Assembly (NCBI GenBank): GCA_900323505.1
Contig: OOIN01000038.1
Span: forward strand, 1-64,000
Direction: 5' to 3'
DNA length: 64,000 nt
Source: Ustilago trichophora
Taxonomy: Eukaryota; Basidiomycota; Ustilaginomycetes; Ustilaginales; Ustilaginaceae
Position numbers and translations under genes: made by a program. Each line of letters opens with the position of its first letter. Within the stretch, counting starts at the first letter, position 1. This document shows, one piece after another, positions 46,144 to 56,223 of this stretch. The notes under the pieces were generated by a model that saw only the letters and a list, made by a program, of their open reading frames with translations, was not told where the DNA came from and searched no databases.

Positions 46144-49125
46144 TTACACGTTGAACGAAGCCTGAGTCGTCGTACCCACCACCCCATTCTCTCCGCCTCC
46201 AATTCCATTCGGATCTGTGACACCCTCCATAACGCTGACACCGCCCATCAACAGTCCAATATCCAGCTCGCTCAGCGATGCCGGCCCGCCCGCACTGCCT
46301 GGCGAACTCAACCCTGGCGAGGCTACCGGCACAACACCTCTCCCGCTCAAGTGTGGGGGCATCACCCTTCCCATGTGATCCGGTGTTGCACTGTTGATCG
46401 GGGGCGACAGATTGTTGGTGAAAGGTTGAGGCGTGGTGCCAGGCTGCGAGAGCCAGTCAAAATTGGAGAGGAAGTATTGCATCCATTCGTCGCGTTCGTT
46501 GGCATACGTCCTGCCCTCTGTCTGTACCGTATCAGGTGTCGCGTTGGCATCCGCGGGCGTGCCAGTGGATGGTCGATAGGTGGCAGTGGAAGAAGTAGGT
46601 CCAAGCAGCGAGGATACCGAGAGGTCGGTTGAGGTACTCCTCTCGCCCTGCATGTCGGTATCCGCACCGCGATGTGCAACATCCGCGGCATCGTTACTAC
46701 CACCATTCTGACCGTCACCGTCGAGTTCAGCTTGCTCAACTGAGGCTGTTCCGCGTTCTGAGCTTGTCGAAAAGGTAGACCCAAAGCGGCCGTTTCCAAT
46801 ATGCGTGGTCCTGCCAGCCACATCTGCAGAAGCATTGCTCGCACCTGGGACGCCGTTCGTTTGCGCCGCTGGAGCGGATGCACCCGTAGCAGAAGCCTTG
46901 GCACGAGCAGCCCTCTGGTCGCTAACTCTTGAGCTCGCCGTCTGACCTGCGGCTGCCCTCACCACCTGCCTCGCCAACACAACCAAGTCCCTCGCCTTGT
47001 GCAGTGACGCCGTGGTTCCATGGTCTGCATAGATGCGCTCTTTCTTCTCTAGATACTTGATCGCCCTGTCGATCGCTGCCAAATATCCAAACGCCAACTC
47101 CTGGTTGCTCGGGTCGCACAAGATAGCCGCCAGCACGATCGTGCACGCCGAATCGAGGTAGAAGCTGCCGAAGCGCATGTTGTCCAGACCAGGCCGGGGC
47201 ATGTCGCTTCGTGCGTTGGAGATAGCATCGATGATCTGCTGTCCCGCGCGCGCTGAGGTGTGCGTTTTGTCGAGCACGGTTCGTGGAATGTCGGTGCCGA
47301 TAGAGCGGCAGTACAACGCAAAGATGACGAGCGGACTGTGGATGAGCAAGCGCAAGTACCACCAGAGGATGGTGACAGAGTATCGTCGGACCACGAGATC
47401 GGACGAGTCCGAGTCGTCGTCGGCATCGCGATTGAAGCCGTCACGCAGTCCGATGGCGAGCTCCTTGGGCGCCTCTTGTCGAATACGCAGCATCTCGGCC
47501 TCCATGCGTTCCGCCGCCAGCAGCACATCGTGAGCATTGGCCGGTGGGTTGGCAGAGAGCCTGCTCATGTCGGAACAGATTCGTGTGGTCTGAGCGTAGA
47601 CGAGCAGATAGGCGTCGTACGAGTTCTCGGGCTGTGGCAGGCGCACCGAGAGATCATCGTCTCGAATGGCAGATGGCTGACCGAACCAGGTCGAGATCAT
47701 CCTCTCGATGCCGTAGCAGGTCCACCATAGCTGACGATGCTCTGTACTTCTTGGGTTGCTGGGTGGATAGAACGTTTCGCGATGAAGCCCGATGGAGATG
47801 CACATGCGTGCTGCATAGCCGATATAGAGGTATGCAACGTTGGGACTGGACCATTGGAGCGAGAAGAAGCTCATGAGCACCAAACAGCGTGCACTTTGGA
47901 TACTCGAGTTCTCGACGATCTCTTCGAGCCGCTTCTTGGCGAGGAGAAAGAGAGTGGTGGCGCAAGCGATAGCGCCTTCACGAGTCATGGGCACCGGCGC
48001 AAAACAGTCTTCCCAATCACCCTCATCCATCAGGGCGCCTAGGGCCAAGACGACGTAGAGCGCAGCAAGCTCGTTGGTACGCATCGGCGACTGTCCAGGC
48101 TTCTGTCCGGCTTGAGGATTGTTGTGGTTACCGGGACCAAAAGCAGCCATCGAAGGTACACCAGAGAAGCCTCGCGAGAGATAGCCGAGCGCCTTGGCAT
48201 CTTTGACCCATTTGAGGATCTGTCTTTTGGGAACAGCGCCGAGCTGTGGCTGAATGAGAGTCATGTAGTTTTCGATAAAGCGGTCAACGATGGATGGCGG
48301 CAAGAACGTCGAGTCACCAACCGCATCTTTGCAAGCGTCGAGTGTTGGGAAGCTCTTCTCTGACAAACTTTGGCGGAAGATGATGTCTTGATGACCCCAG
48401 ATCTTCATACTTTCGGGTAGATGGGAAGAGCGGCGGCTGGATTCTGAAGTGGCCGAGGCGCCATCACTTGCTACGTTGGCGCCAGCACCTGCTCTGGAAG
48501 TGCTGCCATTGGATGCATGCTGATGCTGCTCGCGGAGTCGAAGCGCCTCGACAGTCTGGGCGAGTCTATGCTGAAAGTTAAAGTTGGAAGTGAATCCATA
48601 GAATTGCATGTTGCCGGTGTTCTGATCATGGGCGCGAATGCCGTCCTCTGTGTGCAGCTCGGTGTCGTGGTCGGTTGGCTCGTCCTGATCGATGGAGGCG
48701 TAGAGCTCGAGATGGTGAAGCTTGTAGCCTGACTTGCGCACGTTTGAGGAAGAGCGGGAAGGAAGACGGTCTCCCCATCGTCGATCTGCAATCTGATCGA
48801 TCATGGCTCTCTTTTGCCTTTTGGCGGCTCTTGCTTCGGCAGCGGCATCGGCGGGGGATGCGTCGTCGCTGATGGGATCGTCATTGTCGTCTCTGCCACG
48901 TGATGCTCGAGCGGTGTTTGGAACGGATGAGGTTGAGCCGGTGCGACTGATTCGCTTGGGCACGGGCGACTCTACGGTTTCGTACTTGCATTCTGCCGAG
49001 TGTGCCTTGCATCGGTCGCATGGCTGCTCGCCGTTGCATTTGGTCTTGCGAAGACGACAGACGACGCATGCTCTTGCTACGCGAAAGCGCTTGAAGCCAT
49101 AGTCGGCTGCATCTGCGGATGACAT
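46144..49125 (-). CDS. Zn(II)2Cys6 transcription factor
   Basis: 993 residues. The binuclear zinc cluster lies at the N-terminus with Cys20, 23, 30, 36, 39 and 46 (CX2CX6CX5CX2CX6C), in RACVVCRLRKTKCNGEQPCDRC. The middle homology region of fungal-specific factors follows (about 250-640), with ELAALYVVLALGALMDEG, YLYIGYAARMCISIGLHRE, and RQLWWTCYGIERMISTWFGQPSAI. The C-terminus is Ala/Ser/Thr-rich and Gly/Val-rich at the end. It probably binds CGG-type half-sites as a dimer. The target pathway cannot be read from sequence; the nearest genes give no clue. Confidence 0.93.
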   Translation of the reverse strand: MSSADAADYGFKRFRVARACVVCRLRKTKCNGEQPCDRCKAHSAECKYETVESPVPKRISRTGSTSSVPNTARASRGRDDNDDPISDDASPADAAAEARAAKRQKRAMIDQIADRRWGDRLPSRSSSNVRKSGYKLHHLELYASIDQDEPTDHDTELHTEDGIRAHDQNTGNMQFYGFTSNFNFQHRLAQTVEALRLREQHQHASNGSTSRAGAGANVASDGASATSESSRRSSHLPESMKIWGHQDIIFRQSLSEKSFPTLDACKDAVGDSTFLPPSIVDRFIENYMTLIQPQLGAVPKRQILKWVKDAKALGYLSRGFSGVPSMAAFGPGNHNNPQAGQKPGQSPMRTNELAALYVVLALGALMDEGDWEDCFAPVPMTREGAIACATTLFLLAKKRLEEIVENSSIQSARCLVLMSFFSLQWSSPNVAYLYIGYAARMCISIGLHRETFYPPSNPRSTEHRQLWWTCYGIERMISTWFGQPSAIRDDDLSVRLPQPENSYDAYLLVYAQTTRICSDMSRLSANPPANAHDVLLAAERMEAEMLRIRQEAPKELAIGLRDGFNRDADDDSDSSDLVVRRYSVTILWWYLRLLIHSPLVIFALYCRSIGTDIPRTVLDKTHTSARAGQQIIDAISNARSDMPRPGLDNMRFGSFYLDSACTIVLAAILCDPSNQELAFGYLAAIDRAIKYLEKKERIYADHGTTASLHKARDLVVLARQVVRAAAGQTASSRVSDQRAARAKASATGASAPAAQTNGVPGASNASADVAGRTTHIGNGRFGSTFSTSSERGTASVEQAELDGDGQNGGSNDAADVAHRGADTDMQGERSTSTDLSVSSLLGPTSSTATYRPSTGTPADANATPDTVQTEGRTYANERDEWMQYFLSNFDWLSQPGTTPQPFTNNLSPPINSATPDHMGRVMPPHLSGRGVVPVASPGLSSPGSAGGPASLSELDIGLLMGGVSVMEGVTDPNGIGGGENGVVGTTTQASFNV

Positions 49126-49442
49126 GGTTGAAAGCTCTGCTCTAGAGCGAGTCTGGCCGGGGAGAAATGGGTATCGAGTGCTTATGGCTCGCTGGTCGAT
49201 AGCTACGCAAGGTGGAGATGATGCATCGATGTGATATGGGTAAGCGTTACAGCGACGTCGATGCTAGGGGAAAGATGCTGTTGATACCTTGATGAAGTCT
49301 GAGTGGACTTGATGTGTCAAATGCTGCAACCACTTTGCCAAAGCCTCGATCTTAAATGCTGATCGGGTTTGTGTGGCTGTCCGATGAGATTGCGCAGCAG
49401 GTCAGCTCGGGGTGATGCTGCACAGAGAGGTGAAGTGCGTGC

Positions 49443-49491
<49 letters not shown>

Positions 49492-50623
49492 GGTGGCTGT
49501 GAGTTGTAAGTGTGGATAAGGCGCAAGGCTGTGATGAATCGGTGGGATGAGAGCGAGAAGCTCAAGGTTTGATGGCAGATTGAGGCTGAAGTAAGCTGTG
49601 TGGATGAGGTCGGAAAGCTCGGCGCGTTTTGCAAAGGCCAAGGCCGAGTCGATATATCAAGTGGGGGCAGAGACGGAGATGCTCGGTAGGCGGCAGTCGC
49701 GGTGGTGGCAGTCGGGAAGCAGTGATGCTGAGGAGAGGCGTCGGAGCGTTTGAAGAGCAAACAGCTTGCAAAGCCGAGAAGGAAGAAGTGGTGATGATTG
49801 CAGTCGAAGGCCGACTCCTTTTGCGACAGAAGCAAATTGCTGGGGAATTGTGGAAGCAAAGTTCTCGTCCGCTGTTTTGGTGGGTTGGATCGACGACGCC
49901 TTGTTTTGCGGAGACCACCGAGGATCTGATGATGGGTGGAGTATATGAGAAGATGGATAGCAAAGGGAAGGAAAGCAAAGATGGTGCGCAATCATAGATG
50001 TGTGACTTGCGCGGAAAACGGAGTTTGGAAGAGCCGACTCTTGGAGATCTCTTTTGAGAGTTGTGTGACACGTCTCTGCCAAAATGCCGCACTTTACGCT
50101 TTTCCTGCTTGTTCGACCAGCGTGCCTAGCCGCCAGGAACCGTCTGCAGTCGCTCTATTTAACGCCACCTAGAGCTCTGCAGTCACAGCCTTCAATACAC
50201 GGATGGAGGTGGGTTGCTTGCTCTGCTTGCAGCTGCTCAGAGCTGTGCTCCTACAGTAGCATCCAGAAGCGCAGTTGGAGGGTGTATGTGTGTGTAGGAG
50301 AGAGAGAAAGGAGAGAGAGCTCTAAATTCTCGAAGAAAAAAAGGGTTTCTCCGCTTATCGGTCTCTTGATAGGCGAGCGAGCAAGTGTTTCGGACATTGC
50401 CGACATCAAACTCATCTCGAGCTTGTCGAACCCCACCTGCTGCTTGGCGACACCGACTGCCAATCTCAACAGTGGGAATGAGCTTGATTGAGCGAAGGAC
50501 TCTCGAGGATATAAAGCCGATGCTGAAGCTGGACGAGGGATTGGCGTCTTTTGTCATTCCACCAATGTCGGGGTCGAGGTGCCCACAATATATGCTACTG
50601 TTTTCGTGCTTAAGCACAACAAC
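49126..50623. other. Long upstream region of the first Zn2Cys6 gene
   Basis: No convincing gene. A GT microsatellite lies at 49438-49488. Long open frames through it on the minus strand (49317-49991) are low-complexity (poly-Thr/His) and are rejected. A very long 5' leader of the minus-strand regulator is possible. Confidence 0.45.
49438..49488. repeat. (GT)n microsatellite
   Basis: GCGTGCGTGC followed by about 19 uninterrupted GT units; on the minus strand it reads as CA repeat 0.3 kb upstream of the Zn2Cys6 gene's start codon. Confidence 0.95.
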
Positions 50624-50741
50624 GCTTCTTTAGCTCAGTTGGTACGAGCGTCCGACTGAAGAATTCAGTTTCTGTAGTCGCCACTGTTTGCAGTGGATAC
50701 GGTTTATCGGGAGGTCACCTGTTCGACCCAGGTAAGGAGCA
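50624..50741 (+). tRNA. tF(GAA): tRNA-Phe (GAA) with 44-nt intron
   Basis: Acceptor GCTTCTT pairs with AAGGAGC, discriminator A at 50741. D-arm GCTC-AGTTGGTAC-GAGC, anticodon stem TCCGA/TCGGG, loop CTGAAG|A with anticodon GAA, T-arm ACCTG-TTCGACC-CAGGT. The intron, 50662-50705, begins one base 3' of the anticodon and itself contains a hairpin (CCACTG...CAGTGG). Mature length 74. A TTTCTTTTT terminator follows at about 50747. Confidence 0.95.
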
Positions 50742-51702
50742 ATTCATTTCTTTTTGGTGAATTTTTACCTCTCACCATCGGCCTGCCATCACATGACAGC
50801 ATCAGAAAGGATCAAAGGACGAGAAAGGATTCAATTGACAGACAGCCGTCGGCTATCCGAGCACTAAGCCAAAGCCGGATCTCAATCTGGCTGTCAAGTT
50901 GCAATTGCGGAGTAAGGAGGAGCAAAGCCACAAATCACGAATGGGATGACCGGATTGGCCGGCTGGACCGGAACGGCAAGCAGCAGCATAAGCCGTCAAA
51001 ACAGAGGCGGCAGACAGCGCCATGCAAATTTGCTTGCTGCACACGGACTTGAGTGTGGAGAGAACGCGTGGGGTTTGAATTGCCTTTTGACAAGTTGACC
51101 TTACAAAAACTTAGCCGGAAACTGAACTGCGACCAAGCGCCAAGTGGGCGGATAAGCTGCAAGGAAGATGTGCAATCCAGCACATACAACGCACACACTA
51201 CAGTTCTCACAAACGGGAAAGACTTGGGAAGGATGCGACGAAGCGCAGAGCCAAATTGAACTGAAAGAATAGAGACAGGAACTTGGCTTGGAGCAGTTAT
51301 TTGGCGTCACCGACTTTTGGCGCTGCTGCGACTCAGCGTCCTCCACAAATCCGAGTTGCACGGTTGTATAGCCTTTTGCCTGCTCTTGAATCTTGAGCAT
51401 AGTCACCTCTTGACTCTTGTCCTTTCCTCTTCCTTGCCTCCATCTCGCCCATCTCCATCCTTGTCAGCTAGTTCGTCCTCGACAGCGTAAACAGTCCTAC
51501 CCGACCGACATCCTCCGAGCCCATTCACAATCTTCGGAAGTGCTTCGCCATCAGACTGTGTCGGCAATTCCGACGCAAGCACACTCTACTATTGACTTTG
51601 CTAAACGCGCAATCATCGGATCAGCCGCTTCCTATCATCACCACTTGAACCATCGATACTTGGGCATTCTTCCGAGTCAGCTGTATCGCCCGATATTCGT
51701 TC

Positions 51703-51733
<31 letters not shown>

Positions 51734-51884
51734 TCTGCCATTGCAATGCTCGTCTGATCACCTCATTCGGCATTGCCGCTAAACTCCAACACTGCTCGCA
51801 GGCTGTGCAGTGCTGTATCGATCACAGCTTTGATGGCGTGTGGCCACTGCGCAACTCAGCCCGGGCTCATCTCGGCTCGCCACC
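50742..51884. other. Intergenic upstream of the second Zn2Cys6 gene
   Basis: Holds a CA microsatellite at 51701-51733 about 150 bp upstream of ATG 51885 and pyrimidine-rich sequence typical of a promoter or 5' UTR. No gene is recognised. Confidence 0.45.
51701..51733. repeat. (CA)n microsatellite
   Basis: About 16 AC/CA units with one GC interruption near the start, in the presumed 5' UTR of the downstream regulator. Confidence 0.93.
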
Positions 51885-54800
51885 ATGTCGAAACCATCAT
51901 CTTCCATGTCACCTTCAGATCCCAAATCCAACGCCAACGACTCGGGACGCATTCGATCCAGCAGAGCCTGCCTCCACTGCTCTCGTCGAAAGGTCAAATG
52001 TGACGGTCTACAGCCCTGCAACAACTGTTCAAAGGACTCCGTCGCCTGCGAATATGGCGCTCAAAAGAAACGTGGCCCTCCCAAGGGTTGCGATCCACGA
52101 GGCGGTCGAAGGAAGAAAGTTCAAGAATCACCATCACAGGGCACGCTTTCCACTAAATCCACTCCAGCCAAGCGCAAAGCACCATCTTCATCCACGACTG
52201 ATCCTGCAAACGACGCTCGTAAATCCAATGCTAACCATCCTCCTTCGGCGAATAAAAAGCCGTCCACATCGCAAAAGCGTCCCAACTCTCCATTGAGCCA
52301 TCTTGATTTTGGAGCCGGCCACCAAGACACCGCACACACTGCCTTGCATTCAAGCGACAGAGCCATACCTTCACCATCTCAGTCCATCATTGCTTCGCTC
52401 ACCGCTCGGCCATCTTCCGACGCTCGCTATGCATCCGAAGAGAGGCCCGCAATATCTTCGCACCTTCCATCGTCCTCGTATACCCACCACGACACTCATC
52501 CCTCGTGGTCCAGGCCAGCTTATCCACAACACGGCGCTTCCAGTCCTCCCCTCCCAAGGCGCTCTTCTCAATTAGCAGGCAGTACAGGTGGCGCTTTCGC
52601 ATCGACTTCTGCGAGTCATCCGTTCACGACCAACACCTATGCCTCGCAGCACGCTTCTACCAACCTCAACCAGCACTACTTGCAACCGCAGCATCCTCAG
52701 CATCCTCAGCAGCAACAGCAGCAGCATCACAACGACTTCCATCCTTCCGATCATCCTTGGCCATCTTCGTCTTCCGACACTCGCTTTTCTCACCAACATG
52801 CGGCCTTAACACCTCATCATTTCGATGCCTATCCTCTTCAAGGCTCGTTTCGAGACCATCATCGCTCCTCTCCGCTAGCCTCGCATCGATCCATGCTTCC
52901 ACCTCACACTTCCAACCACACTTCCTCCGATCCAGCCTCGCAGTCCATCACAGACCGCGCAGCTGCCGTCTTGCCTTCTGGTAGATCCAACACGGCTGCT
53001 TCCACCTCGACATTCCCTTCACCACGATCATATCCTAGTCGCAGCCTCTATGATAGTCCCGCCACTCGTCATCCGACTGGTATTTCTCCCTATGACAGGA
53101 CTTCGACCGTCCCATCCACTTCCACCTTGTCTAGCCGTCATCCCGTTTCGGCCAGTAGGCTCACCGAGCCCTCCAGCAACCCGGCACCCGCTGGTGTTCA
53201 AACTGCTACCTCCTCCTCGCATAGCACAGGCGTCAATCCATCTCCTGCATTCACCGGTGCCTCTCATGGCTATAGCCCATCCTCCACAGCCATGCCACAT
53301 CGCCCCTGGTACAATGGATCCCAACCACCCTCGCCACGAGACCCAGCATCCATACCCCGCTCTCAGATCTCGTCTCCTGGCGCCCATTGGCTCGACTACC
53401 ACGTTCGTCCAAGCTCGGCAGCCGCCAATCATCCCTACTCATCCTCTTCCTCCTCCAAAGTCCATCTCGAGGATCGCTTGCCGCCGCATATTCTGCAGCG
53501 ACTCCTCGACATCTATCAGGTCTTTGTTCATCCTCACTGGCCCATCATCTACCTTCCTTCCGTTACTTCGCTTCACTCGCTCAAGCGTTCACGTCCCATA
53601 GTCTTCGAAGCCATCCTCGCCGTCGCTTCCAACACTTTTGACGCCTACCTTGACGCCACTGCCGATGACGATCACCCGAGCGCCAACCCAGTCATGGAGC
53701 TACTCTACGCCGAATCCCCCCAAGGATCGGAGCCATCGTGGAAGTCCAACGAGCTTCGTGATCACTTTGTTCAGAGAGTCAAGACGCGCATCTTTGAAGG
53801 CAAGTTTGCTCAGGACATCGGCACCATCCAAGCTGCCATCCTCATTAGCGTCATCGAACTCGGCTGCGGAAACACTTCCAGTGCCTTCCAGTTCGGTGGC
53901 ATTGCCTGCCGTATGGCACTCGACATGAACCTCCACCGCTGCACTCTGCCCGCCTCGACTGTTTCCTCTTCTGGCGCTCATGAAGAACGCGGTCATCATG
54001 ACTCCGCATCCGCCCAACACAATGAAGACAGCAGCAAGACCGACCCTCGTCGGCCTGGCGCCTTGTTCCAAGAACGGGTGCGCGTCTTCTGGGCCTGCTT
54101 CATCCTCGACAAAATCCTCTCGACCGCCCTCGACAAACCGGCTCAGCTCCGCAGCGCCGAGATCGAAACCGACTGGCCATCGATTCAGGAAGCCGACGAA
54201 TATGATCTGTGGATTAACGAAACAACTCGCAAGTTTGTCGAGAAGAACCAACAGCCTCGCCTCGAAGGCGTCAAGGTGCACGCCCTCAGCAGCTTCAAAG
54301 CATGGGCAGAGGTCATGGCTATCCTCGAACGCATTCTCGAAGAGGTCTACAGTCCTCAGGCGAAGCGCGACCGCCGCCGCACAAAGGGTGCATCCGACTA
54401 CGAAGCGCTGCTCAGGTTGAATGATCGCTTGTCAAAGTGGCGCGCTAATCTGCCTTCCCACCTCAAATGGTCGGGCACATGGACGTCGCCTGAGCTACTG
54501 TCATCGGTACCATCACGAAACGGCTCGGCTGACCGCAAAGAGTCCGATGCACACCGTGGTCTCCCGCCGCAAATTCTGACCATGAGATCGTGGTACTGCA
54601 TTTGCCTCATCTTGCTGCACCGACCCCGTGTGCCCAAATTGCTCGAAGGTCCCAAGGAGCGTAGTGGCACCATCTCAGAAGAGCCCCAAGACGATGCTGC
54701 GGCCGAGACTGATGATGTCTCATCCACCGAAAAAGGCAAGAAGAACGGCGCTCAACCCACAAAGAAAGGTGCACAAAGCATTACCAAGGACAAATGCCCC

Positions 54801-55952
54801 GAGCCGGCAGGCCTCGACATTTGCAATGCAGCAGCCAAAGAGGTGTGCGACATTCTGCACGTTTACGGCTCTTCTTTCCGCATTCGCAAGATCTCGAGTA
54901 GCTGGGTCTATCTCATCTTCCAGAGCGCCACCATCCACGCCGCGCTGGCAGCCAGCAAAAGCGTCGTGGCATTCAAAGCACGCCAATCGTCCATTTGGAG
55001 TCGACGAGGATCGAAGATGCCTTTGCACGAGCTCGGCACATCTACAGGCGATGGACAGCACGACTTGGGCGCTGCCGATGGTGAAGATGCAGATGTGCAT
55101 GCAGGCAGCAGTGACGCCGAGGCGCATCACGTCAACGAGGCAGAGCTCGAAGGCTCATCCGAGCTGGTCAAGACCAGCGCCCTATATCTCGCCGAGTGCG
55201 TGCGCTACCTCAAGCGCATCGGACCTACGTGGCAGAGTGCATCGAATCATGTTGCCGTACTGCGAAACCTGTGCATTGCAAGTGCTCAAGCTAGACCTTT
55301 GAGCCCGTCGTTACCTCCGGTGGCAGCTGCACATTTGTCAGCAAATGGCCAGGGCCAGGTTTCTGGAATGCAAGGCCATCAGAACTCGGCCCTGAAGCAC
55401 GAATCGCACGAAGGCTTCACCAACGCCCATCAACTGCTCAGCACAGCCGGCGTCCCTGCTCAGATTCCCCAATCACACGATGGACCCATCGTCCCCGGCC
55501 AAGACGAACGCGTCGACCCCCACCCCCATCTTGACCCAACCACTTCGCACGTCCCTCTCGGACTCTCCACCAACACTACCGCCACCGCCAATACCGACCA
55601 ATCCAACCTCGCACCGCCACCCCAACCACAATCGGCGGCACACTTTCTCAAACCGCAATCCTACGATTCCATCCTGCCCGATCCCCATCAGATGCAACAG
55701 CAACCAGTTTATCCGATCAACGCCAACGACGCAGCATTCTGGGCCTCGATGCCCGTTGCGTCAGAAGGCTATAACGAGTGGGACGAGTTCTTCAAGGCTT
55801 TTAATCCGAGTGCCGGAAGCAACGTGCCGAACTATCACCCGACCGCAGCGGTGGATCTGATTACGGCGTTGCAGGATCCCAATCGCTTGTTGAGCGGGTT
55901 TAGTCAGCAGCAACATCATCACCAGCATCACCAGCATCACCAGCACCAGTAG
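51885..55952 (+). CDS. Zn(II)2Cys6 transcription factor, large, His/Gln/Ser-rich
   Basis: 1355 residues from ATG 51885 (context CACCATGTC). The zinc cluster comprises Cys29, 32, 39, 45, 48 and 55 in RACLHCSRRKVKCDGLQPCNNC, followed by a basic linker KKRGPPKGCDPRGGRRKK. Residues ~90-540 are low-complexity Ser/Pro/His/Gln. The fungal-specific regulatory domain begins near residue 540 (LPPHILQRLLDIYQVFVHPHWP) and runs to about 1130, with AFQFGGIACRMALDMNLHRC and FQERVRVFWACFILDKILSTALDKP. The C-terminus is Pro/Gln-rich and ends in a HQH repeat. The target is not known. It faces the other Zn2Cys6 gene across 2.7 kb. Confidence 0.92.
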   Translation: MSKPSSSMSPSDPKSNANDSGRIRSSRACLHCSRRKVKCDGLQPCNNCSKDSVACEYGAQKKRGPPKGCDPRGGRRKKVQESPSQGTLSTKSTPAKRKAPSSSTTDPANDARKSNANHPPSANKKPSTSQKRPNSPLSHLDFGAGHQDTAHTALHSSDRAIPSPSQSIIASLTARPSSDARYASEERPAISSHLPSSSYTHHDTHPSWSRPAYPQHGASSPPLPRRSSQLAGSTGGAFASTSASHPFTTNTYASQHASTNLNQHYLQPQHPQHPQQQQQQHHNDFHPSDHPWPSSSSDTRFSHQHAALTPHHFDAYPLQGSFRDHHRSSPLASHRSMLPPHTSNHTSSDPASQSITDRAAAVLPSGRSNTAASTSTFPSPRSYPSRSLYDSPATRHPTGISPYDRTSTVPSTSTLSSRHPVSASRLTEPSSNPAPAGVQTATSSSHSTGVNPSPAFTGASHGYSPSSTAMPHRPWYNGSQPPSPRDPASIPRSQISSPGAHWLDYHVRPSSAAANHPYSSSSSSKVHLEDRLPPHILQRLLDIYQVFVHPHWPIIYLPSVTSLHSLKRSRPIVFEAILAVASNTFDAYLDATADDDHPSANPVMELLYAESPQGSEPSWKSNELRDHFVQRVKTRIFEGKFAQDIGTIQAAILISVIELGCGNTSSAFQFGGIACRMALDMNLHRCTLPASTVSSSGAHEERGHHDSASAQHNEDSSKTDPRRPGALFQERVRVFWACFILDKILSTALDKPAQLRSAEIETDWPSIQEADEYDLWINETTRKFVEKNQQPRLEGVKVHALSSFKAWAEVMAILERILEEVYSPQAKRDRRRTKGASDYEALLRLNDRLSKWRANLPSHLKWSGTWTSPELLSSVPSRNGSADRKESDAHRGLPPQILTMRSWYCICLILLHRPRVPKLLEGPKERSGTISEEPQDDAAAETDDVSSTEKGKKNGAQPTKKGAQSITKDKCPEPAGLDICNAAAKEVCDILHVYGSSFRIRKISSSWVYLIFQSATIHAALAASKSVVAFKARQSSIWSRRGSKMPLHELGTSTGDGQHDLGAADGEDADVHAGSSDAEAHHVNEAELEGSSELVKTSALYLAECVRYLKRIGPTWQSASNHVAVLRNLCIASAQARPLSPSLPPVAAAHLSANGQGQVSGMQGHQNSALKHESHEGFTNAHQLLSTAGVPAQIPQSHDGPIVPGQDERVDPHPHLDPTTSHVPLGLSTNTTATANTDQSNLAPPPQPQSAAHFLKPQSYDSILPDPHQMQQQPVYPINANDAAFWASMPVASEGYNEWDEFFKAFNPSAGSNVPNYHPTAAVDLITALQDPNRLLSGFSQQQHHHQHHQHHQHQ

Positions 55953-56223
55953 TGGTTCTTTTCAAGGGGCTTTTCAGAATTTGTGCACGCCTTGTAATAG
56001 TATACTGTACTGTACCTTTATCTTACATGTCTCTCACCTGTGTGATGCTATCGTGTGTGTGTCCAGCAGAGAGCTCCAAGGGGCAAAAGCACAAACACAC
56101 ATATGTATTCACAGTCGTTGTCTGGCGATGAACTTCCGATTCTCTACATGAAAAATTCTCCAGGAATACAACACGAAAACACTTTGCTTCGAAGAGGATC
56201 CATCACAACACACTGCAATCCTT

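Noticed and set aside
49317..49991. 224-codon minus-strand ORF
   Set aside because: It passes through the GT microsatellite (poly Thr/His) and has no family-like segment; more likely leader or intergenic DNA.
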